From contig CAIJKT010000493.1 of assembly GCA_903821255.1 (NCBI GenBank), forward strand, positions 1 to 8,703: DNA of 8,703 bases, read 5' to 3'. This DNA comes from an uncultured Lentisphaeria bacterium (lineage in GTDB: Bacteria > Verrucomicrobiota > Lentisphaeria > Victivallales > Victivallaceae). Both the position numbers and the translations under genes were made by a program. Below, in pieces: positions 1 to 6,287 of this stretch. The first letter of the stretch is position 1. Each line of letters opens with the position of its first letter. The notes beneath the pieces were generated by a model. That model did no database searches and was not told the DNA's origin. It saw nothing but the letters and a program-made list of their open reading frames with translations.

Positions 1-2
1 TG

Positions 3-311
3 ATCGGCAAGGAAAATTCCTGCATTGACGGACCATATTCTATTCAGGATCGTTTCTGTCGAGGTCCGACGACATATGCCGCAGCATCTCCGGAACGCTT
101 ACTACTTGCACTGTTTCCGGGTAATCTGAGTTCTTGGGATGGTACAACTACCACCTTGGCAGAACGCATAAAAATATTCTTTACCTCTGATTTGCTGGTG
201 TTTCCTGGATATATTCGCACGGTCATCGAACAGTGTTTTAAAACGCCTGCGGATTACAAAACCATTGAATCTGCGTACAGGGCTTTTTATGCAGAAAAAA
301 ACATTAATTAA
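3..311 (+). CDS. 3' end of an unrecognised protein (partial, cut by window edge)
   Basis: The frame beginning at base 3 stays open for 102 codons to a TAA at 309-311, with no start codon visible, so this is the C-terminal part of a gene entering from the left. The other two plus frames stop almost at once. The peptide begins IGKENSCIDGPYSIQDRF and ends SAYRAFYAEKNIN. It has a balanced amino-acid composition, a soluble character, no clear membrane segment and no motif I can assign. The codons look used rather than random, which is the main support. I do not recognise the family. The next coding trace starts only 11 bases after the stop on the same strand, so the two may once have been cotranscribed. 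The true length cannot be judged from here. Confidence 0.55.
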   Translation: MGKENSCIDGPYSIQDRFCRGPTTYAAASPERLLLALFPGNLSSWDGTTTTLAERIKIFFTSDLLVFPGYIRTVIEQCFKTPADYKTIESAYRAFYAEKNIN

Positions 312-322
312 CGAAATAGACC

Positions 323-618
323 ATGGGATTATTTGGAATAGAATTTTAAAGGAGAAATCGAATTATGTAATAAGGATGAAACAGCGGCATGGAGTACACC
401 TTGTCACGGTGCGGATTAAAATGGGCATATCGTGGAATTGACTGCTAATTGATTATATCAAAACTCCGCGTTTCCACGCGTTGACTTACTGCGCCTGCAT
501 TCTTGATGGAGGCCCGGATGGACATGCCCAGCATGAAGCCCTTGATGATGCAAAACCAGTCTATATCATCACAATATTTTGTGTAAATGCCTGTTGCATA
601 AACTCGATGTCATGGTAA
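323..618 (+). pseudogene. Broken remnant of a small unrecognised gene
   Basis: Several short plus-strand stretches read as one decayed protein if lesions are bridged. An ATG at 323 gives MGLFGIEF and then a stop. One frame over, KGEIELCNKDETAAW and STPCHGAD follow to a TAA at 417. After that stop the same frame gives NGHIVELTAN, ending at 450. A second frame change leads to LIDYIKTPRFHALTYCACI and DGGPDGHAQHEALDDAKP, ending at a TAA at 616-618. That is at least two frameshifts and one nonsense codon in under 300 bases, so it is not expressible as one protein. The AAGGAG at 349-354 is followed by an ATG and an immediate stop, which fits decay. Function and family are unknown. That all pieces belong to one ancestor is inferred from order, spacing and strand. 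Confidence 0.4.
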
Positions 619-743
619 AATATCAGGCATAAAGTAAAAGACAGCTATGATTCAAGGTAAAGATAAACAACCGGCAGAGAAGCCGCCGCTGATGGGCGAC
701 TGCGTGATGGCCGGGTTCCATATCGCGCAGAACGCATCCTTAG

Positions 744-1318
744 TTATTTTTCAACATTAGAATGCCGTTTTATAATTGCTTCAGGGCGTTTAATGGTATC
801 GGGATTGTTGAGCGCCCTGTTTTTTCTGGCGTAATCCATTACCGTCATGCCTCTGTCGTCTTTGACCGCTGGATCGAACCCGACACTGATCATTGCCTGT
901 AGACGGCGGCAAGCCTTATCCTGTACTTCGATATCAACCCGCCACAGGCGGTAATCATAGAATTCATCTGGTCGCTATTGCGGCTTAATTTAGCACCATT
1001 CTTTTTCAACAGCATAGCAACCTGCGGATCCGGATTATTTAAACATGCCATTTCAAGTGTCGATTCATACCAGAAGTTTTTCTGGTCCGGCACTTTTACT
1101 CCGGCATCCAGCAACGCCTGAATCACCGCCGGATTATTATGCCACGCGGCGAATATTATCGGCGTCATCTGATCACTAATGAATAATAGACCGTCGCTCC
1201 GGCTGTAGCCTCGCTGAGCGTGGCGGTTCGGATCGGCACCGTACCTGAGCAGCAGGTGAATCACCGCCGGATTAGAATTATAAAATGCCGCCGTCATCAG
1301 CGCATCAACTCCTGTCAG
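744..1318 (-). pseudogene. Ankyrin-repeat protein, 5'-truncated and frameshifted
   Basis: Minus-strand reading shows successive ankyrin repeats: ALMTAAFYNSNPAVIHLLL with RYGADPN, then TPIIFAAWHNNPAVIQALL with DAGVKV, then TLEMACLNNPDPQVAMLLK with KNGAKL. This frame runs to 890, but sensible ankyrin sequence ends near 974 at LSRNSD. It resumes in another frame, open from 974 downwards, as RLQAMISVGFDPAVKDDRG then MTVMDYARKN, ending at a TAA (744-746). A single indel around 965-974 would restore one continuous protein. The 5' end is also missing: the frame begins in mid-repeat and meets an upstream stop at 1337-1339, so the ATG at 1297 is just an internal Met. Ankyrin proteins mediate protein-protein contacts; the partner is unknown. 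The family call is firm. Whether the frameshift is real or a sequencing error cannot be told from here. Confidence 0.8.
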
Positions 1319-1570
1319 TCCAAATCCTCTTACAGCTCAGACAATAATTCCAGTTCCAGTTACTCCGACCCGCTATGGACAATCAAGCCCAATGCGTATG
1401 GAATGGGAGTTGGTGAGAATCAGTACGGACAACCGGTTAAGATAGTTCCGGTACATAGTTCCGGCAGCAGCTATTCCGATCCACTGTTAACCATCAAGCA
1501 GGACGCTTACGGCATGGGCGTAGGTTCCGATCAATACGGCAGACCAGTAAAGATAGTCCCGGCGCAGTGA
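1310..1570 (+). pseudogene. C-terminal remnant of a tandem-repeat protein (GVGxxQYGxPVKIVP repeats)
   Basis: A plus-strand frame ending at a TGA (1568-1570) carries a serine-rich stretch followed by two copies of a roughly 31-residue repeat and then a short tail ending VPAQ. Each copy contains SYSDPL, then IK, AYGMGVG, QYG and PVKIVP. The motif resembles the repeated C-terminal tails (DQYGRPVK) I associate with enterobacterial hypothetical proteins; that link is from memory and moderate. The frame can be extended left to an ATG at 1220, but bases 1220 to about 1310 are the opposite strand of the ankyrin gene. That N-terminal part is therefore an accident and the real 5' end is missing. The two repeats differ at many third codon positions while the protein is kept, a sign that this was once a selected coding sequence. 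Function unknown. Confidence 0.6.
1358..1561 (+). repeat. Two tandem copies of a 31-codon protein repeat
   Basis: The units lie at 1358-1450 and 1469-1561, with a 111-base period. They share SYSDPL-TIK--AYGMGVG--QYG-PVKIVP. The conservation is at protein level, with many synonymous differences in the DNA, so this is an old duplication rather than a recent slip. Confidence 0.7.
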
Positions 1571-1578
1571 GCAGGGTT

Positions 1579-1810
1579 ATGCACGAACATAGAATTATTC
1601 GCTGGCTAATACGACTGGCTGGCCGCAGTTACCGTTGGTGAAATAATTAGAGGTTATTCATTAATCGCGTTTAGCGGCTGGAGACGCGCAGTGTTTACTG
1701 GGGATCGGCAACGCCAGAACACTCAGATTGAGGTGTCCTGGGCCACTGGTTTGAATGCTTACTGGGAAATTGCTACGACCCAAGTTAACCCTAATCTGAC
1801 AACCCCGTAA
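1579..1810 (+). pseudogene. Possible decayed small gene, unrecognised
   Basis: An ATG at 1579, 9 bases after the preceding stop, opens MHEHRIIRWLIRLAGRSYRW and stops at 1641. An overlapping frame is open from 1610 to a TAA at 1808-1810 and reads WLAAVTVGEIIRGYSLIAF then SGWRRAVFTGDRQRQNTQ, ending VNPNLTTP. Both frames share a WL(I/A) stretch near 1600-1620, so one frameshift there would join them into a protein of roughly 75 residues with a basic, partly hydrophobic N-terminus. I recognise no family. The case rests only on open frame length and plausible composition. It could equally be chance in decayed sequence. Confidence 0.2.
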
Positions 1811-2361
1811 GCGTGACATCACCCCTGCGATTTTCACTTTGTTTAACGGGATCCATCAAGGAATGTGATAAAAGCCCAGCATACAACGATATAAGGCACA
1901 TCCTACCCGCGCCGCCATTCCATTAACTCTACCATCAATGTACCGTTATCCCCCCGCACATCATCACCGGCAAATACATCACCGGCAACAACTCGCCCTA
2001 CCGTTATCATCATCAGCCGGACAGCCAGTGCCAACAGGAGATGCTGACTGCTACCCAGTGAAGTCAACATCAACCGCAGACCGCCATCATCCGCGCTACC
2101 CCGTTGTACATATCGCCGCAGCAGCTTAGCGTATCAGTGAACAGAACCTAGCCGCTGAACCTGGAGCCGCCCATAACCAACCGCATACTTACGCCATCTA
2201 CAGAGCAAGACTGAGTAAGCCTGCACGAGAGAGATAAGCCAGGCATAACGCCGCAGCGAACAACCATAAGCCTCGCGGCCCCGGGTATCTCTCCGGCGGT
2301 TGATATGGAGTGGAGAAGTCATGGAACGGATATCGGCCGTATAGCGCATTGCATACCGTTG
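1811..2361. other. Gene-poor stretch with no supported gene
   Basis: About 550 bases without a convincing gene. The plus strand is rich in CA and poor in stops. One frame is open from 1938 to 2217 apart from a single TAG at 2127-2129. Another gives a peptide ending NSPYRYHHQPDSQCQQEM just before a TGA. Their His/Pro/Gln-rich composition may reflect base composition only. A 12-base direct repeat, CATCACCGGCAA, occurs at 1962-1973 and 1977-1988, 15 bases apart, encoding ITGKY/ITGNN in one frame. A minus-strand frame at 2134-2349 is rich in Arg and Tyr and looks spurious. This is most likely decayed sequence downstream of the Gp2-type gene. Confidence 0.4.
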
Positions 2362-2961
2362 TCAATTCGGCGTTTTGCTCAATCTTGAACTGTTGAACAG
2401 ACGGATACCCTTCGGCGGCGGGTTACTTACTGTCTTGGCCAGATAGCTTCCAGCACGGATACAGTCAGCCTTCTGCTGAATAAACTCAGGCGAGTTCCGT
2501 TCGATCATCCCGCTACCCGCATAATGAATCAACCCTTTCGCGTCATCCGCGTTGATGTCCAACCTCCCAGCCAGCAGTTCAGTGGCTTTGTTCAAGTGCT
2601 TGACGTGGGATCTGGTAGCGTCACCGGAGTGCAAGTACAGGAAGTGTTCGTGAGGGTTAAGTGAGGTTTCCTGCTCCCTTTTGCGCAAGTAGGCAGAATC
2701 ACAATTCTCCCGCTTGAGGAAGGCGTTGAGACTATCGGTAAAACCTTCAATGATCTTGTTGGCATCAGGGTATTGCCTGGACTCAGGGAAGCGTAAGTCC
2801 CATCTCTCCCAGAACACCCGGCGGTGTTCTCGTACTTGCTGTTCGGTCAGGTCAATGACTTTGTCCTGGATGTCGGTTCGGCACTCAAGCGGTTCGCCTT
2901 TGCTGACGATAATCGGGTATCCACGGTAAGTAGCGGCTTTGATTGTTTTCGGCTTGGACAT
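2362..2961 (-). CDS. Inovirus Gp2 / YagK-YfjJ family protein (HUH-like motif)
   Basis: A 199-residue protein. The ATG at 2961 (MSKPKTIKAA) is chosen because GGAG lies 9 bases upstream; an in-frame TTG at 2976 lies upstream of that site. Residues 64-84 (YPDANKIIEGFTDSLNAFLK) resemble the N-terminal helix of the YagK/YfjJ C-terminal family. Residues 95-110 carry REQ followed by a HEH motif (104-106), matching the family's RE...HxH signature and resembling the metal-binding HUH motif of rolling-circle replication endonucleases. Residues 143-177 contain GLIHY, an ERNSPEF segment and SYLAKT, all typical of the family, followed by a short basic tail ending in SSR. These proteins occur on enterobacterial prophages and in inoviruses, where they are thought to act in replication. 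A replication role here is inference. The gene looks intact and is transcribed leftwards, separately from the replication block by about 400 bases. Confidence 0.7.
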   Translation of the reverse strand: MSKPKTIKAATYRGYPIIVSKGEPLECRTDIQDKVIDLTEQQVREHRRVFWERWDLRFPESRQYPDANKIIEGFTDSLNAFLKRENCDSAYLRKREQETSLNPHEHFLYLHSGDATRSHVKHLNKATELLAGRLDINADDAKGLIHYAGSGMIERNSPEFIQQKADCIRAGSYLAKTVSNPPPKGIRLFNSSRLSKTPN

Positions 2962-2975
2962 GGTTGATTTCTCCA

Positions 2976-3026
2976 ATCGGATTTGTTGTACTATATTATG
3001 TCTGTGAATATTAAATTAAATCCGAT
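2976..3026. repeat. 9-bp inverted repeat upstream of the Gp2-type gene
   Basis: ATCGGATTT at 2976-2984 is exactly mirrored by AAATCCGAT at 3018-3026, with an AT-rich 33-base interval that contains TATA-like sequence. The left arm ends 14 bases before the gene's start codon. The spacing suits two operator half-sites around a promoter, or an autoregulated Rep binding site, but no protein is tied to it. Confidence 0.4.
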
Positions 3027-3061
3027 AATGCCGGGATGAATAACTGAATGATTGTTATCTG

Positions 3062-3149
3062 TGAGCTGCCCCTTATATATTAATTATTGAATCTTTATTG
3101 TATTACTATTACCGTTTCATGGATATCAACGGAATCAATGGACAGCTCA
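3062..3149. repeat. Distant inverted repeat, 9 of 10 bases matching
   Basis: TGAGCTGCCC at 3062-3071 and GGACAGCTCA at 3140-3149 are inverted copies with one mismatch, separated by 68 AT-rich bases. It may be chance, a remnant of a small element's ends, or a long-range stem. No transposase or target duplication was seen. Confidence 0.25.
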
Positions 3150-3232
3150 TCGCTGATAGCAGTAAAACATGCGGAATGTTATAATTGCTTCTGTCGGAAT
3201 TGTTGCTTTCTCAAGTAAAAGGAATCGGAGAC

Positions 3233-3370
3233 ATGAGTGAATGCTCCATGCCCCCGATGATTTATGTTACTGCTGCTGATCTGGAAGATTCCTTCTGGCA
3301 GAATCTTCCAGATTTCAATAAGCTTCCCATCGACTATTGCGTTTCCGGTATAACGGAAGAATTATTTTAG
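3233..3370 (+). CDS. Small acidic protein, unrecognised
   Basis: A 45-codon ORF, the only plus-strand candidate in this part of the window. The ATG at 3233 has AAGGA 9 bases upstream; the frame is open further left to 3185, but no good ribosome site supports that start. The peptide has eight Asp/Glu against one Lys, with two Trp/Phe-containing segments (DSFWQNLPDF and the C-terminal EELF). It is convergent with the helicase gene and overlaps its last four bases. The perfect inverted repeat at 3279-3313 falls inside it. Strong acidity recalls DNA-mimic or antitoxin-like small proteins, but nothing in the sequence proves this. A truncated gene or a chance frame is also possible. Confidence 0.4.
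   Translation: MSECSMPPMIYVTAADLEDSFWQNLPDFNKLPIDYCVSGITEELF
3279..3313. repeat. Perfect 13-bp inverted repeat (hairpin, 9-base loop)
   Basis: ATCTGGAAGATTC at 3279-3291 is exactly complementary to GAATCTTCCAGAT at 3301-3313, with a 9-base loop. It lies 54 bases beyond the helicase stop codon, so it could be a 3' end or terminator-like structure for that leftward operon. No T-tract follows in either direction, so a classic intrinsic terminator is not supported. It could also be a protein-binding site. Confidence 0.7.
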
Positions 3371-4851
3371 GTTTCTCTAGCATCTGTAATTCCGACTGGA
3401 CAGACTGGACAACACTGCAAAGATTTAAGGCCATTCCATACATGGATCCTTTTTCCGTCCTCCAAAACTAATTTGGTTTTAACGGCCTTCGGAAACACCC
3501 GCCTTACCGCCTCTGACAGTTTTCCCATTCCGATAACCTTATAGCCATTTTCTCTCATCGCATTCTTGTAATGCGCGTAAAGCTGCAAAGTCCCGACAGT
3601 GTTTTCGGAATCGAATTCGTAATTGTCGTTTAAGAAAGAGCCTTCCTGGTCGCAAACTTCACGATGTTCCGCTTTTATCGCCGCGCTATATGGCGTTTCA
3701 GGAAAAAGACGAAGATTCCGAAGCTTAGCCAAGCCTTCTACCGCCCAATTGAATATTCCTGACAACTCTTCCAGGACAAGTTCGTTCTTCAGATTCTTGT
3801 TGTCTTCGCCGGTCCCGCGTATTTTCTCATTGAAAGGGATAATTCGCAATCTTTCCCAGATGGCGCTTGTCCGGTCTGCGAACATCGGCAGACTGTTGGA
3901 CGCAAAAATGTTTCTGGCAATTGCTTTTGCCATAAAGGAATCCTGAAACTTTTTTTCGACTGGTATCATGCCACCGCTGATTATATCCTTAAACATGCCT
4001 TCTACTGCTCCGCTACTGGAATATTCTCCGGCAGTCGGTAAGTCACCGATAATGTTCAGCAAAGACGCGGACAAGTCGTGCAGTCCGAAACGATTGCCGA
4101 ATCTGGACAACGGAATGCAGCAGACGTTTTCAACCCCTACAAGCTGAGTCAGCACATGCAGACAAACGGTCTTGCCGGTACCACCCTCTCCAAAAAGATA
4201 AAAAGCAACCTCAAACCTAGTGTCCGGAACTAACGCCAGCCCAAACATCATCTGAATGACTTCTCGCACCACCGGATCGGGTTGAACCCGCTCCAGATAT
4301 TTCAACCACTTCGGACACTGTGCCGCCTGATTGAAATTATAAGAAACTGCGATTGTGGTAAATAAATCTGGTGTATGGTCTTTGATAGCGGCTGTTGATC
4401 CATCAGCGATTGCAGTCGCCAATTTCTCAATATCCACCATGCCGTTTTCCATGACAAACCAGTTTCCTGCTGGTTCGCCATTGGGAATCCAGCACGGAAC
4501 ATCAAATTCAGTAGGCAGTGCGCAATATTTAAATGATTCAAGATTCATCATTACGTCATTGAGCAAGCTTGTACTGATTTTATATCCTCTGAAATCGTCT
4601 TGGATAAGTGCGATGACTTCGCTTTGTAAGTCCCTTTTGTGGATTTGGATATATTTGCCGTTCTTATATTTGCGCCAGCTTCCTTTGTGGACACGCAAGC
4701 CAAGTTTCCCCTGATGCTGATACCTTGTGATAAGCGCCTCAACAATGTCCAAGATTGGAATGGGCGGTCTGCCACCCTTTTTCCCATTCTCTGGACTGGA
4801 CAAAGCCCTTCCGTCAAATTTAATCATCTTTAATTCTTGATTGTTATTCAT
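3367..4851 (-). CDS. P4/D5-type SF3 replicative helicase (phage/plasmid primase C-terminal type)
   Basis: A 494-residue protein from the ATG at 4851, chosen for a GAGG 10 bases upstream. The frame stays open 58 codons further to a GTG at 5025, but that part lacks a ribosome site. Superfamily 3 helicase motifs are clear: Walker A GEGGTGKT (221-228), Walker B-like LLNIIGDL (264-271), sensor FASNSLP (316-322) and the arginine-finger region WERLRIIPF (332-340). Residues about 110-215 fit the D5_N-type region, and 405-475 look like a C-terminal winged-helix DNA-binding part. In phage P4 alpha-type proteins this helicase follows a primase domain; here the N-terminus is short and shows no primase motif. 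It would unwind the element's origin as a hexamer. It is the last gene of the leftward operon. Its C-terminus ends in an unusual CCPVCP. Confidence 0.9.
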   Translation of the reverse strand: MNNNQELKMIKFDGRALSSPENGKKGGRPPIPILDIVEALITRYQHQGKLGLRVHKGSWRKYKNGKYIQIHKRDLQSEVIALIQDDFRGYKISTSLLNDVMMNLESFKYCALPTEFDVPCWIPNGEPAGNWFVMENGMVDIEKLATAIADGSTAAIKDHTPDLFTTIAVSYNFNQAAQCPKWLKYLERVQPDPVVREVIQMMFGLALVPDTRFEVAFYLFGEGGTGKTVCLHVLTQLVGVENVCCIPLSRFGNRFGLHDLSASLLNIIGDLPTAGEYSSSGAVEGMFKDIISGGMIPVEKKFQDSFMAKAIARNIFASNSLPMFADRTSAIWERLRIIPFNEKIRGTGEDNKNLKNELVLEELSGIFNWAVEGLAKLRNLRLFPETPYSAAIKAEHREVCDQEGSFLNDNYEFDSENTVGTLQLYAHYKNAMRENGYKVIGMGKLSEAVRRVFPKAVKTKLVLEDGKRIHVWNGLKSLQCCPVCPVGITDARET

Positions 4852-5040
4852 TGTAATTACCTCGTTCAATATTATTTGTTTGGGAATTGCGATAAAGCGT
4901 CCGAGCGTCCGGGGACATTTATCGTAGCATACTCCGGGATGGAAATGCCGCGAAAATGCCAGTCTCGCAATGGCTTCGCCTTCTACAAATGCGAAATGAT
5001 ATTGAGACCGGCTGAAATAATCCACTATTAGCGATTCAGC
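4852..5040. other. Spacer between repA-like and helicase genes, with a hairpin at 4891-4923
   Basis: A 189-base gap, unusually long for an otherwise compact block. GATAAA at 4891-4896 pairs with TTTATC at 4918-4923, and the inner GTCC/GGAC bases can extend the stem with a bulge; GCGTCCG occurs twice within it. Both strands happen to be open here: the minus frame continues into the helicase (from a GTG at 5025), and a plus frame reads through 4837-5031. Neither has a supporting ribosome site. It may be a leader, a processing signal or an origin-like element. The choice among these is inference. Confidence 0.35.
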
Positions 5041-6147
5041 TCAATTATTTTCAACTCCTTCACCGGCAATGTCAGTTCCGATAATTGCCGCCGCAATAAG
5101 TTTTGGGGCGGGTGCTTTGTTTTTGCGAATATTGTATTTACTCCGGAGTTCTTTTATCTGGCGGGGAGTCTCACCATAGAATTTAGCTATTTCCTCATCT
5201 GAACAATATTCCGACAGCGAACTCAAGGTGCTGGTCATGTATTCATCAAAATTTAACATAGTCCACCGGCAATCCGGGATCGAATATTCCAACTTAATGG
5301 TGGTATATGCCTCCGGATAAGGATTATTCCTGAGATTCTCGAAAACGATGTTCATACATATCTTTGACCGATCTGCCGGCTGTTTATCAGCTTTTGATTT
5401 CTTCTGGCGTTTACTGGTTTCTTCACCTTCGAGATCGGGCTGTGGTCGCTCCAGATAAATTACGTTATCAATATTAATCAGCTTCATTTTTGACCCGCGA
5501 AGCGAATCGTCAGCATTCGCGTGAAATAAGATCAAGACGCCAATTCCTCTCTCTTTCAAACTCATCAACCAGGTATAAAAGAGATCCCACCCCTGCGGTG
5601 TGTCGTTAGCGCCCTGCGCCGAAGTCAAATTGTCGATCACAATAAATTTCAGAGTTTCTTCAATGGGAGCCGCTGCGTTAATTTTGGCGATTTCATTTTC
5701 AACCAATTGCCGTCCTTCATCGGAATACAGGTTCAGTCGTTCCGAGAGAAACCAGATCGGAGGATCAGCGTTTTGAGTGAGTTTAAATACACGGCGCGCA
5801 GACTGCTTTCTGGCAGTCAACCCACGGACACCAATTTCAGTATCGAGGTAAAACACCTTTTGCGGGGTATTGGCTTTCAATAGATCGTAGAGGTTACGTC
5901 CCAAGGCCATGGCATATGCCATTCCCATCGCTTTCGCCGTTTTGCCCGTACCTTTCCCCCCGTAGATAAGAGTCGTATCACCTTCGCTGATAATTGGATG
6001 CAAAATAAACTTGTGTTCACCTCCGCTGTCAAAGTCCTTGTCTTTTTGCGCACCGCGATGACCGCCGTTTTTGCGCTTTAACTGATTAATAAAATCACCA
6101 AGTCCGAACTCAGACCTGGCCCATTCGATAAATTCTTCATCATTCAT
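5041..6147 (-). CDS. RepA-like RecA-fold ATPase (AAA_25 type)
   Basis: A 368-residue protein starting at the ATG at 6147, which has GGAG 9 bases upstream; an in-frame ATG at 6183 lacks this. After a short N-terminal helix comes a P-loop, GGKGTGKT (63-70), then VFYLDTE (98-104) as in AAA_25/RepA proteins, Walker B FIVIDNL (168-174), and LILFHAN (205-211), the family's sensor strand. A charged linker (about 237-262, with EGEETSKRQKKSK) separates it from a C-terminal region in which SDEEIAKFYGETPRQIKELR (316-335) looks like a helix-turn-helix. RepA of this type is a ring-forming replicative helicase or loader on plasmids and integrative elements. Its place directly before the SF3 helicase and after the primase-like gene supports a replication role. 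No defect is visible. Confidence 0.85.
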   Translation of the reverse strand: MNDEEFIEWARSEFGLGDFINQLKRKNGGHRGAQKDKDFDSGGEHKFILHPIISEGDTTLIYGGKGTGKTAKAMGMAYAMALGRNLYDLLKANTPQKVFYLDTEIGVRGLTARKQSARRVFKLTQNADPPIWFLSERLNLYSDEGRQLVENEIAKINAAAPIEETLKFIVIDNLTSAQGANDTPQGWDLFYTWLMSLKERGIGVLILFHANADDSLRGSKMKLINIDNVIYLERPQPDLEGEETSKRQKKSKADKQPADRSKICMNIVFENLRNNPYPEAYTTIKLEYSIPDCRWTMLNFDEYMTSTLSSLSEYCSDEEIAKFYGETPRQIKELRSKYNIRKNKAPAPKLIAAAIIGTDIAGEGVENN

Positions 6148-6166
6148 GATTTTTTCTCCAGTTTGC

Positions 6167-6269
6167 TCATGCGTTCCTGACAACTATGCGATTTTGTTTG
6201 TCGCCAGTGTTTATTGATACGTCCTTTTCCAGCGGTTGCTGGGAACAGGGACAAATGTTTTTAATCCAT
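6167..6269 (-). pseudogene. Micro-ORF with CPC motif, apparently broken by one extra base
   Basis: After AAGGAG (6283-6288) an ATG at 6269 is followed by GAT TAA, a two-residue stop. Removing one G (6266) would give a 34-residue peptide, M-IKNICPCSQQPLEKDVSI and onwards, ending VVRNA at a TGA (6167-6169). The open frame itself extends back to 6292 and overlaps the end of the upstream gene, adding CKGDNHGTW, but it has no normal start codon. The Cys residues (CPC, plus an upstream Cys) recall a small zinc-binding peptide. It fills the 140-base gap in the operon. Alternatives are a +1 frameshift from the upstream gene, a sequencing error, or chance. Confidence 0.3.
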
Positions 6270-6287
6270 GTTCCGTGGTTGTCTCCT

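Noticed and set aside
647..760. 37-codon plus-strand ORF beginning MIQGKDKQPAEK
   Set aside because: No ribosome site, no recognisable motif, and its 3' part overlaps the end of the ankyrin remnant on the opposite strand. It may be a gene fragment but cannot be supported.
1220..1570. A 116-codon plus-strand gene starting at 1220
   Set aside because: The first ~30 codons are the antisense of ankyrin repeats; only the part from about 1310 looks like real coding sequence.
2134..2349. 71-codon minus-strand ORF
   Set aside because: Arg/Tyr-rich composition, no ribosome site, no motif; likely a by-product of the base composition of a gene-free stretch.
4891..4923. Intrinsic terminator after the repA-like gene
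   Set aside because: The stem is bulged and no T-tract follows, so termination is not supported.
4837..5031. Plus-strand ORF in the repA-helicase spacer with Cys residues
   Set aside because: No ribosome site and it runs antisense to the helicase start. The composition is suggestive but the opposite strand is equally open.
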